This document shows positions 42,982 to 54,395 of a stretch of 64,000 nt of DNA, one piece after another; position 1 is the first letter of the stretch, and the number at the start of each line of letters is the position of its first letter. The DNA is from Micropterus salmoides (lineage: Eukaryota > Chordata > Actinopteri > Centrarchiformes > Centrarchidae). The notes beneath the pieces are model-generated. The model made no database searches, was not told the origin of the DNA, and worked only from the letters and a program-made list of their open reading frames with translations. Where the stretch lies: contig NW_024041150.1 of NCBI RefSeq assembly GCF_014851395.1, positions 10,998,137 to 11,062,136 on the forward strand, given 5' to 3'. The translations under genes and the position numbers were made by a program.

Positions 42982-45900
42982 GAAGCATCGAATCTTTAAC
43001 TATTCGGGGTCAGCCATATAATGTTGTAAGAATAAAGTAGTGATTGTAATAAAATGTCAAAATATTCTTAAATAATCAATGGTGGAACTCAACTAATAAA
43101 AATAAAGTCAAACGGTGTAAACTGTCTTGTAATATAATGTCTTAATTCTTTAAATTATTACTTTTTTCTTTATTCTAGAAATTTCTCTTAATAAAGACTT
43201 TTTTTCGTCAAAGTCGTTCTAACACTTTTTATTGATTTATATGATTTATATTTATTCAACTGAGTGTCATTTGATATTGGGGACTTCCACCCTGGAAATG
43301 AGCATCAAAAATTACTATTTTGTCAAGTGAAGTTTAGTGGCTTTGACAAGAGTTGACTGTTTCTGGTTAAACAAAAAGGATCTTACTCTTTTAAGAAATC
43401 TCTATCTCTGTAGGGATCCTTTCCATAATGTTGTCAGACACTGAGCCTTGTAAAAACAAGCACATGCATAATTGTCTGCAAGGATTACATGGCAGCCCTC
43501 TCTCACTGCTGCTGACTGCAGCTCGCTTGCTCAATACTGGACAAATTTCAAAAAATGTTGGCCCTAATAGTCACACACAAACATGGGAAAATAGGGTACA
43601 TGTTGAAAAATATAAGTTACCCTTTAACCATTCAGACAAATTGGATGGATGTCTACTGTATATTTTCCAGATATATATTTCCATTTTCCTGCATTTGAAG
43701 TCTTCATATAGCCTATATTTTATCCTTCATGCTCCCTGGCTCTCTGAAGAGCAACATAAAGTTGCTGGCTATTTATATAAACAATGTGTAATTCCATTCC
43801 TGTCAGCAGCTATTTGCACAACATAATGAGAAAGTCAGTAAAAAAATGCAGCCCAGTACTGATAGGCTTGAATGTGTTTGTAACGGGGTAATGGCCAAAG
43901 GGTGCATATTTCATGTTGTATTACAGTTGCGGAGTGTCTGAAAAAGGTATGCAGTGGACCAAACCACTGTGAGGCATCTGAGAGGGGAGGACATAATCTT
44001 TTAAACTTAAAAAATGCCTAGTAAAGAACAAGAACTGTTGACCACTTGTGTACCAAATACATTGACAAGACACAGACGGACAACAGTGGTTATATTTAAT
44101 TGTATTGTTCTAACTTATTGCTAAGGACAATTCAATAGTCACTGGATATTGGTAGGGACATGTCCCTACTAAATTCTACAACCTTGGTAATGGCTACAAA
44201 GTAGAACAATGACTTCAAGCAATCAGAGGATTTGCTTGCAAATTTCATCTTCATTTAATATGTACAATATTTGAGCGCCGTCTTGGATTTGCTTTTCATG
44301 CTAGAAATAAAATCAGGGTGTTCCATTTTCACATAGAAAGATCTCGGTGCATTCATTTCGAGTTGAGCACGCGTACGAGCACTCACCTGGTTGCGACAAA
44401 TCTTCCCAGAAAGTAGCAGGATGAACAGGCTGTGGCTGGGTGGGTACTGTCCTTTAGTATCCTTTGTTAAATCTAATGAAATCCATTTAGCTGCTTCACT
44501 TTCAGTTCCGATATTTTTCATGCTGGCTCATTGTCACACAGTCATGGCATACTGGGATCCAAGCCATTATTAATGTTATTAGTAACACCTGTGCTTTTCC
44601 TACTTTGACAAGTTAAAATGGCAGCTATGAAAGGGCACAATTCCAAAATTTCATAAACAACACGATTTCCACCTTTCCAATGTTTTGCACTGCTGGTGCC
44701 ATTAAGCCCATTTTAAATGTAATTTGGCTCTCCTTCAAAGCAACCAGGTGGATTCCTCTTGGTTAAAGCCTGATGATGTTCCCCTGCTCTAAAATACAAA
44801 CCGGTGGCAATGGCTCAGTGGCTAACACACATGCCTTTTTTTTCTTGTGTGTTATTCTTGGCCAAGAAAGCAGTCAGGTACCTTTATTTGTGGACTGTGG
44901 TTTTCTGAATAAATAAATTATTCAGTATTTCTCCACCAGAGTATTATTTGGAGTGTAGAGAAAGCTTTGAAACAGCATTTATCCATTCATGTATGGAAAT
45001 GAAAATTTACAGAAAGTATAAACTTATGACTTCAGAATTTCTGAAATCCTGGCCACAGCCCTGTAGACAATTTGTATGTAAACAGCCTTAATTGAATGGC
45101 TATAGCTGGAAACATGCAATGAAATGAGTATGAAAATTGAGGGCTGATAAATGACATTTTAGGATTAAAGTTTTAAATGTGCTGTTTTAAAGAAAAAGAT
45201 CCAACAAAATGTTCAGTTTGGAGGCTCTTTTTTCTAACCTTGTGATATGCCTAATGTTAACACTTACCCTTACCCTACTCCTAACTTTAATGCAATTGTA
45301 ACCTAAACCCTAAAACCTTTTGGTGGGGACGTATACTTCCCCACCACGACACGAGTCCCCATTGATGTGAATTCAGGTTCAAATCCCCACCACAATATAA
45401 AAACATGAAACAGACACACGTAGTCTACTTGGGAAATTGTTGAAGCCCTTTACATTCCACTTTAATTGACACAATGTGGAAAGTGAGTTGTTGGTTTGTT
45501 TTCCCAGTCAGCGGGAGATGTGTTTTTGACACGATGATGGAGAAGCATTTCAGTGCTCAGTGGTTGGAGTTACCCCTGAGGTAAGGCTCACATATACATC
45601 AAGACTGAGCTCCTATCAGTTATACCTGATACCTGGTCAAATTGATGGGTACGGAAATTCATAACATACAACCTACTAGCTTGAGTCATGACCACAACAA
45701 AACAGGGCAGTTTAATCAGTGCAAGACTGGTTGGGCTACAGGGGGAAGGGGTGAAAGGGGGGCGTGGATGTTAAGCAGACCTAAAGTTGTATGAATATGA
45801 TTCATATTGTGATATAAAAAAATGAAAGTACTCTGATGCTAGCATGGCTAATTTGCTTGGATTATTCTTTTTTTTATTATTATTTCAATCGCTGTTAATG

Positions 45901-46026
45901 TTGTGTGGGGCCTGAAATCTTTTCAGCTTCTGAAGGGGTCATAAAAGTTTGAGAATCACCGGTAATAAGTGATCAGAAGAATGTGGAACCAGCACTTTTA
46001 CAGCAACAACAGCTACAATATATATA
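42982..46026. other. No gene seen
   Basis: About 3 kb of AT-rich sequence. At about 44815 ATGGCTCAGTGGCTAACAC looks like a box A of a tRNA-like repeat. At 45250-45400 there is a CCTAACCCTA-like plus GTGGGGAC..GTCCCCA repeat common in fish. The frame at 43428-43826 (132 codons) has no recognisable motif. Confidence 0.4.
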
Positions 46027-46028
46027 TA

Positions 46029-47619
46029 CAGTGAGGAAAATAAGTATTTGAACACCCTGCTATTTTGCAAGTTCTCCCACTTAGAAATCATGGAGGGGTC
46101 TGAAATTGTCATCGTAGGTGCATGTCCACTGTGAGAGACATAATCTAAAAAAGAAAAATCCAGAAATCACAATGTATGATTTTTTAACTATTTATTTGTA
46201 TAATACAGCTGCAAATAAGTATTTGAACACCTGAGAAAATCAATGTTAATATTTGGTGCAGTAGCCTTTGTTTGCAATTACAGAGGTCAAACGTTTCCTG
46301 TAGTTCTTCACCAGGTTTGCACACACTGCAGGAGGGATTTTGGGCCACTCCTCCACACAGATCTTCTCTAGATCAGTCAGGTTTCTGGGCTGTCGCTGAG
46401 AAACACGGAGTTTGAGCTCCCTCCTTCTCTATTGGGTTTAGGTCTGGAGACTGGCTAGGCCACGCCAGAACCTTGATACGCTTCTTACAGAGCCGCTCCT
46501 TGGTTATCCTGGCTGCGTGCTTCGGGTCATTGTCATGTTGGAAGACCCGGCCTCGACCCATCTTCAATGCTCTAACTGAGGGAAGGAGGTTGTTCCCCAA
46601 AATCTCACAATACATGGTGAGATTTGTGGTCATCCTCTCCTTAATACAGTGCAGTCGCCCTGTCCCATGTGCAGAAAAACACCCCCAAAGCATGATGCTA
46701 CCACCCCCATGCTTCACAGTAGGGATGCTGTTCTTGGGATGGTACTCATCATTCTGCTTCCTCCAAACACGGTTAGTGGATTTATGACCAAAAAGTTCTA
46801 TTTTGGTCTCATCTGACCACATGACTTTCTCCCATGACTCCTCTGGATCATCCAAATGGTCATTGGCAAACTTAAGACGGGCCTTGACATGTGCTGGTTT
46901 AAGCAGGGGAACCTTCCGTGCCATGCGTGATTTCAAACCATGACGTCTTAGTGTATTACCAACAGTAACCTTGGAAACGGTGGTCCCAGCTCTTTTCAGG
47001 TCATTGACCAGCTCCTCCCGTGTAGTTCTTCTCACCTTTCTTAGGATCACTGAGACCCCACGAGGTGAGATCTTGCATGGAGCCCCGGTCCGAGGGAGAT
47101 TGACAGTCATGTTTAGCTTCTTCCATTTTCTAATGATTGCTCCAACAGTGGACCTTTTTTCACCAAGCTGCTTGGCAATTTCCCCGTAGCCCTTTCCAGC
47201 CTTGTGGAGGTGTACAATTTTGTCTCTAGTGTCTTTGGACAGCTCTTTGGTCTTGGCCATGTTAGTAGTTGGATTCTTACTGATTGTATGGGGTGGACAG
47301 GTGTCTTTATGCAGCTAACGACCTCAAACAGGTGCATCTAATTTAGGATAATAAATGGGGTGGAGGTGGACATTTTGAAGTCAGACTAACAGGTCTTTGA
47401 GAGTCAGAATTCTAGCTGATAGACAGGTGTTCGAATACTTATTTGCAGCTATATCATACAAATAAATAGTTAAAAAGTCATACATTGTGATTTCTGGATT
47501 TAGATTATGTCTCTCACAGTGGACATGCACCTACGATGACAATTTCAGACCCCTCCATGATTTCTAAGTGGGAGAACTTGCAAAATAGCAGGGTGTTCAA
47601 ATACTTATTTTCCTCACTG
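46029..47619 (-). mobile_element. Tc1/mariner transposon (family B), long TIRs
   Basis: 1,591 bp flanked by TA inside (TA)n tracts. The ends CAGTGAGGAAAATAAGTATT are inverted repeats of about 205 bp, containing the direct-repeat core AAATAAGTATTTGAACACC twice per end (outer and inner). Encodes one transposase on the minus strand. Unrelated in TIR sequence to family A. Confidence 0.93.
46373..47260 (-). pseudogene. Tc1-like transposase, C-terminal frameshift
   Basis: ATG at 47260 ([20 protein letters not shown]). The first helix-turn-helix runs to about residue 50 and the second to about 110. A GRPR/AT-hook-like [12 protein letters not shown] stretch lies between them. Catalytic D150 ([11 protein letters not shown]), D243 (QHDNDPKH) and E278 (SPDLNPIE) give DD34E. 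Immediately after NPIE the frame is lost: a deletion of several bases removes the LW of the usual NPIENLWRELK and the last 60 or so residues are out of frame (ends AQKPD). The underlying C-terminal codons are still visible to about 46243. Otherwise uninterrupted, so it is a fairly young copy. Confidence 0.9.
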
Positions 47620-47656
47620 TATATATATATATAATGGGGGGACGTGGCTCTCCCTG

Positions 47657-48030
47657 GTGGTGGGCGGCCTGTGGTGGACTCACATGCCTCTCTACATAAA
47701 CGCGCTGGAGCTCCTCACAGTGTGGAAGGTGATCCAGCGCTTCGTCCCCCTACTGCAGAACCACCATGTGCTGGTCTGCACCGACTACAAGGCTACAGCT
47801 GCCTACATAAATCGCCAGGGTGGTGTACACACACCTCCTCTCCAACAGGGCGGAGCACATCCCTGGCGTACTGAACAGAGGGACAGACATCATGTTGAGG
47901 GGGGGCCCTTGCCTGGATGAGTGATGCCTTCATCCAGATCTGATCACGTAGATTTGGCGCAGGTTCGGCGTAGCAGAGGTGGATCGGTTCGCCAACCGAG
48001 AAAACGCTCAGTTTGGGGGTTGGATCCAGT
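47657..48030 (+). pseudogene. DIRS RNase H domain fragment
   Basis: Frame 47657 on: YINALELLTVWKVIQRF (catalytic E region), HHVLVCTDYKATAAYINRQ (catalytic D region). A frameshift at about 47830 leads to SNRAEHIPGVLNRGTDIML, then IWRRFGVAEVDRFANRENAQF, the segment linking RNase H to the recombinase in DIRS pol. RNase H would degrade the RNA strand during reverse transcription. RT sequences upstream are absent. Confidence 0.75.
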
Positions 48031-48127
48031 GGCCTGTATGCTGCCTGGTGTGCTCTCGTTCCTCCAGCTGCTGATGGATAGGAGGGCTGGTTTTCAGTAC
48101 AGTCAAGACCGAAGCTGCAACCAGCAA

Positions 48128-48179
48128 CTGAGCATCTCGTCCTGTCACCAAAACCTTTGTGACAGGACGAGATGCTCAG
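48128..48179. repeat. Perfect 21-bp inverted repeat with 10-nt loop in the DIRS element
   Basis: CTGAGCATCTCGTCCTGTCAC (48128-48148) is the exact reverse complement of 48159-48179, with loop CAAAACCTTT. Confidence 0.95.
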
Positions 48180-48756
48180 TCCAAAGCCCTGTTCGTGCCT
48201 TTGGAGACGGCGCAGCTTAAGTTCCTTTCCACCAAGGTTGCCTTGCTATTGGCTCTGACATCAGCGAAGACGGTCAGCGATCTATCTGCCCCCTCCGTGT
48301 CAGGATCCAAGGTGACTGCAGTTCTGCTGTCCTGCATCCTAATCCTGTTTTTATGCCGAAGAGCATCACCAGCTCTTTCAGATCAAGAGTGGTTACCCTC
48401 ACTCACTTCTTCCCTCCTCCTCACAGGTCGGAGGAAGAAGCAACGTCACACCTCCCCTGCCCAGTGCGTGTACTGTTCTGCTATGTGGCACGCACGGCTG
48501 CCTTGCGCCGCTCTCAGCGCTTGTTTGTGCACTACAGAGAGCAGCCCCTGTCTCATTGGCTGTGCGAAGCTATTTCACAGGCCTATGTGTCAGCCGGTTA
48601 GTCTCCCCTGGACGGTATCAGAGTGCACTCCACAAGAGGTCTCTTCCTCTGTGGCGCTGCATGGTGGGATCACGGTGGACCACTTTGCACAGCGGCCTCC
48701 TGGTCCTCCCCGTGCTCATTTGTCTGTTTCTACCTGCGGGATGTCTGTACTGAGTG
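48159..48756 (+). pseudogene. DIRS tyrosine recombinase fragment
   Basis: DIRS elements integrate as circles with a tyrosine recombinase instead of a DDE integrase. Here the C-terminal half is visible: ISQAYVSAG, a TAG stop at 48599, GIRVHSTRG (H at 48626, R at 48635: the HxxR motif), CTAASWSSPCSFVCFYLRD with the nucleophilic Tyr codon at 48731. HxxR and Tyr are in the same frame. Upstream frames (about 48210-48420) keep TKVALLLALTSAKTVSDLSA, the start of the catalytic core. Inactive. Confidence 0.75.
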
Positions 48757-48990
48757 TGCTATCTGTGTGACTGTCCTCTGTGAGGGGAGAGACGCTCTCC
48801 CATCCTTTCCCCAGCCTGTTACACATGTCTTCCACGTCCTGCGGCATTGGTAAATGTGTGTTCACCATTATGGATGCCGAGGGTGGTTCATTTGTGTTGG
48901 CTCTGTGTTTGTTGGTACTGTACTGGCCCAGTGAGCTTCACCTCTAACCCAACAGTGATAGCCTTAGAGGGCGAAGCCTATGCAAAGTAG

Positions 48991-51900
48991 AACAGTAGTT
49001 CCATATTTAAACGCCAGATTCTATAAGTATAGACCCTCTAAGTTTTGGGCCTTGCTGGTCTGGCCGGTTCTCAGTGCTGAAGCAAATGCATTATGGGAGC
49101 TGATGGCTGGGTCTCATGGTCGTAAAGCAAAAGTATGTGTAGTCTGTGTCCTTTTGCCTGACTCGTTGTACATTTTGGATTGTTCGCCTGTACCCTTCTT
49201 TGTTTGTTTGCTTTTTCAAATTAAAACCTTAAAACGGAAACAGTTCTGCCTCATGTCTGCTTTTAGGCCTAATTCCTTGTGTTCCTGTATCCTCGCTTGT
49301 CTAGCTATACTTTTTCTTGTATATTGAAACACACTTCTTTGCAATGTTTTTCCAAACACTTTCTGCATTATCAATTACAGTGTATACTGTGTTGCAAATA
49401 AATACTAAGACGAATATGTCTCGTCAGTGGATCCTAAATGAGCAAGCTATCTTTTTTTCTTCGTTTTGTAAGATACTGTAGACATACAAATATATTGATT
49501 GCATGTTTCTGCAATTTTTGGGGTATTAACTTCACACTTATACACCCATCAGCATTTCTGTATTTGCTTGTGTTTGGTAAATGCTACCTATATGTTGTTA
49601 AGTAGGTTTTCTTCGTGTGCTGCATGTTTTCCTGAGGGGATACTTTTGATGAGAAATATTGGAACATAACTCTAACGTAATTAGAGTAATTGATTGATGG
49701 AACATTTGATTTTACTTGAGTTGGTTGCTTTAAAAACATGGAAATGTAATATATGACTTTTCATTTGCATAAGGTACTTTGAAGTGCCTCCCCCACGCAA
49801 CATAAGGACCCTTGGGCAAAGGAGGACAAACAAAGGGAACCTTGCAATGATTCCATAACCAGTGAGCTTCATGGCAGGGAATGAAATGGAGGTGGGGATG
49901 TGTTTCAGTGATGGCAGTAGATGACAGAAGTATTCAGATCCTTCTTAAGTAAAAGTAGCAATACTGCAATATAAAAATACTGTACACTAGTAACTGTACT
50001 TAGTTACAGAAATAATGTTAGTGTAACTGGGGTACTGAATTATCACATTTGATTTCTTAAGACTTCAACTTTTCACCGCAGAAGTGGTGTTTTTTCCACC
50101 TCCAAAGATTAGTGTTGATTCCCAAACTTAACCGTTCTCATAATATAATTTCTGAGTTTTAAAACAAAACTTAGTAGTGTGGATGTAGCCTTATTCTCAT
50201 GTCCCACTGAGAAGGCTCCTACATACCAGCTACAGCAGCATGCATCCCTGAAAGCTGATCTTACCACTCACTGTCACAACAAAAGCCCTGCCAAACATCA
50301 AACAGGCTCTTACTAGGCATGGAAACATCAAAGGTTTGTTTTCTCTGTCTGCTCCTCTGCACATGATGCTCAGTGTTTGCTGTTATGTGCTGTTCACCAG
50401 CTGTACCTCTAATTCAGCTGGTTAAAGAAGCCATTACAGTACATACTGTATTACAGTAGTTCACAGTATTCAAATGACACAAAAACAATCAAATCATCAT
50501 TGAAGCCATGTCCATCGGATATTAGACACCTGAATAATTAACATCTGATTCTGAGTGGCTGCAATGTTTTAGTATTATGCTTCATTTTAATTAAGGCGTC
50601 AGGTTACATGCACATTAAACAAATAAAAGAAAATCTCATCTAAACATGTTTAATAGCAATTACAGAGGAGTCAGGTGAAATTATAGAATGCCCCTTCTAT
50701 CATAGGCGAGATGATAATAACAGAATGGGAATGATCAAAGCAGTCTTCCCACTCATGTGCTAACAAAAGAAAGTAATGTTCCCGCTCCCCCTGAAGGCCC
50801 TATCATGACAATACTGCCATGCCAAGGTCTCAGAGGGAGGTCTCAGGAGTGGCAGGATCTGTAACGACACAGGTAAACACAGGGCAAAAAACTTGAAGAA
50901 TAGTCTCTGTTAAGGTGGACTCATGACAGCTTTGACAGAGTAATAAGTGGAATAGGGAAAAGATGTTTAAAACATAAGCTCCTTCTAATAAACTGAAATG
51001 GCATTTGGTTTTCACAGTCATCAGTTATTGGTCTTGAGTGTCATGCTGAGCCTGCTGGACTCAGCGCCCTGTCACTCTCAGTCCTACTAGTCAGATAAGA
51101 GGAGAGGCAGGTTTATTGCAACATAGCCAAACTTTTTGTTGGTAGATACTGCCCACCCAAAATAATTTTTACCCACCCAAATTAAATAAAAAGTGGAAGA
51201 CTGTCAGGGGACATGACCTCAGTTCTGTAGGTCAATATAAATTAATCCAGTGAAATTCACTGCACCAGCAGCGAAGCACAGAATTCAGGGCCCCAAACAT
51301 AAGCAGTCTCTGTGGCCCCCCTTCCTCTTTTGGTCCCTGTCTCTCACCCATCTTACGAAAAATCTGTCCAAATAATTGAGCTAACAAATGTACACATTAA
51401 ACAATAGTAGTGATTAGTCACTAATGAACTCTGTGTGATACTCTAAGTAATACTTTGTGATATGTGTTTAAGTCTGCACAGTTTGAAATCTCCCCACATT
51501 TCAACCCTCTTTTCTCAACACACTGTAGCTTAATACTACTTAAATGAGGTTTGCTTGGAGTATCATGCTTTAAAGAACATTATTTTCTTTTGCTTCTTCA
51601 TTTGTAGAAACACTTGCTAGAATTGCTAGCCTTTCACAGTTACATTGCTGTTTGTACAATTTCAGTATTTAATCCATCTTTGTGTTCAAGCCCTCAGTGT
51701 AAATTAGTGGTTCAAAGGCAGCCAGCCTAAAAGCAAAATAATTAAAGCTTTAGAAAGTTTAATTTATGATGCTGAGTATAATTTGTGTTCTAGCTTAATA
51801 TGCAAATATGTATCCAGCTAGATTCCTCACTGACTGCCTTCAATTTAAACAACAGCTGATATAAGCTGAAACCATTCTTTAACTGTATTACCTTCTTTAC

Positions 51901-54094
51901 CTTTCTTTTGAAAGAAATTAGTTTGCTTTCTTTCTCTTTCCTTCTTTCCCAAATGAAACTTGAAACCGATTTATTCAGCCAATTTTAATTTAGATATGAC
52001 TTCTACTTGCTAGAAATAAAACATTGCAAACAAAACAAACTTTTCATTCCATTTTTTGCGAGGGCCCTCTCCCCATTGGGGCCTTGGGTAATCAGTCAGA
52101 CTCCCCCCACCTCCCACTACGACGCCCTTGCACAACACCTTTGTTTTGTCCTTTTGTTGGATGTGTATTATTGGAACTAAAGTCCTGAAAGCTTAAAACT
52201 GGAAGGGAGCTCCTCAAAAAAATTACACACTATTTACTGAACAGAGTATAAACATTTAGTCCCAGCCTACATCAGTGCAGTTAGTTGGAGTACACTAAGC
52301 TGAGTTGTACCAAGGGACATTGCAGGGATCAGAGAGGTAAATGATGTCATATCACTTTCTTTGAGTCCAGCTTTCTTTGGATGGAGCTCCTGCTCACCGC
52401 TGTTTGGTATTTCAGGTAATGCTTTTCGTGTGGAGAAGGCAATGTCAGTGTGAAATGAAGGCTTATATGAAGGCTCTTACTTTGTCATTTAGGTTGGCAT
52501 ATAATGTATTTTATGCATAAAAATCTTGCCAGCTAAGCCTTTATAAAAGGACAAGTATATTTGTTAGAATGCCATATGCAACCACTTTAATGAAAAAGGA
52601 AAGGTTATACAGCCATCACCACCATAATACCACATCTCTTACTTAGAACCCAATCCAAGGTGGTCCTGATGCCACAAAACAGCATATTTGAGGAAATCAT
52701 CTGCATTACAATCTAACAAAGACAAGCTCAAATGAATACATATTCAAATGATCCAGAGTGTTAATGCACTGCATTTCTACACACAAAAACAGCTGATTGT
52801 TAGTCAGTCAGCTCGGAGTTTCTCGAGTGATGGCAGGGCCCGGGGAACAGAAACTGGGCCAGACGAGTTTCCAACGATCTGCAGTGCACAGGAAACGACG
52901 TCTCCCACTGCAGGATGTTTGAAGCATGAATTCACAGAATTGTTTTTCAGACCTCAGCTGTATGAATAATTGAGAGAAGCAGACCATTTTGTTTGTACTT
53001 TACCCAAGACTGCCTTCTGAGTTTATTTACAGAGAGACGAATGACTGGGCTTTCTAAATGTTGATTTAATTGCTTTTTGCAAAATTGTAGTGGCATTTAG
53101 CAGATGGAGATAAATGATGATGTTTTCTCGTTCACCCATTAAACCGATTGCCAGGCTGAAATTTGCCATCCCTCTTCCATTCTAGATGTTTACTGTATAA
53201 GTCACAGACATATTCCAGAATCAGAAAAGATGATGCAGGTTCCAATTTAGAACACAAAATCTCAAAATCATCAGTTTGTCATTAGTTAAAGCGTGTTGGT
53301 CGCATTGTCATCAGCTCCTACAAATGTCATCAGTAACTATCCATTCACTGTTACTTCTTTAATTAAATGATTTCATTTCATGGTGCAAACACTTAGTTCT
53401 GATCAGTTGCAAACAGGGAACATTTCCAGGTAAGCAGAATTGCTCCTCCCTTTGCATCACCTATGATGTGGGATTGATTAGTCATTAATACAGTAATTCT
53501 ACAAAGATAACTCTACATACGGTAACATGAGGTACCTTCACGTATAGCTGAGTACTGCAAGGAACATTATAGAAGAGTTTCACTTGACTTGATTGGCCAA
53601 AGTATCAACTTCCTAATTTATAATATAAACATCGACATCCATTAGTAACTGAATGATAAGAAAAACTGACTCATTGATTTATTTAGATGAGTATCTTTAG
53701 CTGTGTGTGTTTACCCTATTTCATCTTGCTTTATTTGTCCAAATTTCTAAATTCATTCCATTTTTATTTGCAGCCCAACAAATCCGCAATAAATGACGAA
53801 ATTCACTATTTGTCATGACCTCCTAAAACCTAAACATTTTCTGACCTCCCAAAACAGTTTCAAGAATGATTCATACGGCTGTTTTCTTATCTGACACTGC
53901 TGTGGTCAAGAGAATCAAAAGAAATCAACACTGACAGACGGCAGGAAATGAAAAACAGTGGTTACCTGTACCAAAGTCTGACAACCTCCCCCTTATGTGA
54001 ACTTTCAGGTTCTATAACAGTGTCATGCTACTTCCTTTGCTCCTGACACACAACAGCCACCAGTGGTACTGCTTAGGTAAACAAAAGTGGTAAA
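48991..54094. other. No gene seen; scattered old repeats
   Basis: About 5 kb without a recognisable gene. At 49930-50045, GTATTCAGATCCTTCTTAAG, TAAAAGTAGCAATACTGCA and GTAACTGTACTTAGTTAC resemble a common fish hAT-like repeat. At 51270-51320 and 52060-52135, GGGCCCC-containing pieces resemble a decayed repeat. Confidence 0.4.
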
Positions 54095-54395
54095 TAGTCT
54101 GTATTTGTATAGCGCATTTTCTAGTCTGCTCCTCTGCACATGATGCTCAGTGACCACTCAAAGTGCTTTACACTATGTCACATTCACCCATTCACACACT
54201 GATGAGCAGATGCTAAGGTCCCAACTGCACATCAGAAATAGAAATCAAGTCATTCACACACCAATGGCACAGCCACTGGGAGCTATTTGGGGTTCAGTGT
54301 CATAACCAAGGACACTTCGACATGCAGACTTTAGTCAGACTTTAGGAGTTAGTGGACGGCTGCTCTACCCGCTGAGCCACAGCCGCCCCAAAAAC
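54095..54395 (-). mobile_element. tRNA-derived SINE (minus), with a 24-nt foreign insertion
   Basis: Near full-length inverse of the SINE at 3420-3692. The tail side is TGTATAGCGCATTTTCTAGTC at 54105, the body GGGGTTCAGTGTCATAACC, and the head CTGCTCTACCCGCTGAGCC (inverse box A). The segment GCTCCTCTGCACATGATGCT (54128-54147, within a 29-nt match to 50347-50375) is not part of the other SINE copies. Confidence 0.8.

Larger units (their letters stand above)
47630..48990 (+). mobile_element. DIRS-type retrotransposon 3' part, degraded
   Basis: Carries RNase H and tyrosine-recombinase signatures in the order typical of DIRS elements, and ends with CCTTAGAGGGCGAAGCCTATGC followed by AAGTAGAAC (about 48962-48993), terminal text I recognise from fish DIRS elements. 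The left border is at the (TA)n tract next to Tc1 family B. Multiple frameshifts and stops. Confidence 0.8.
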
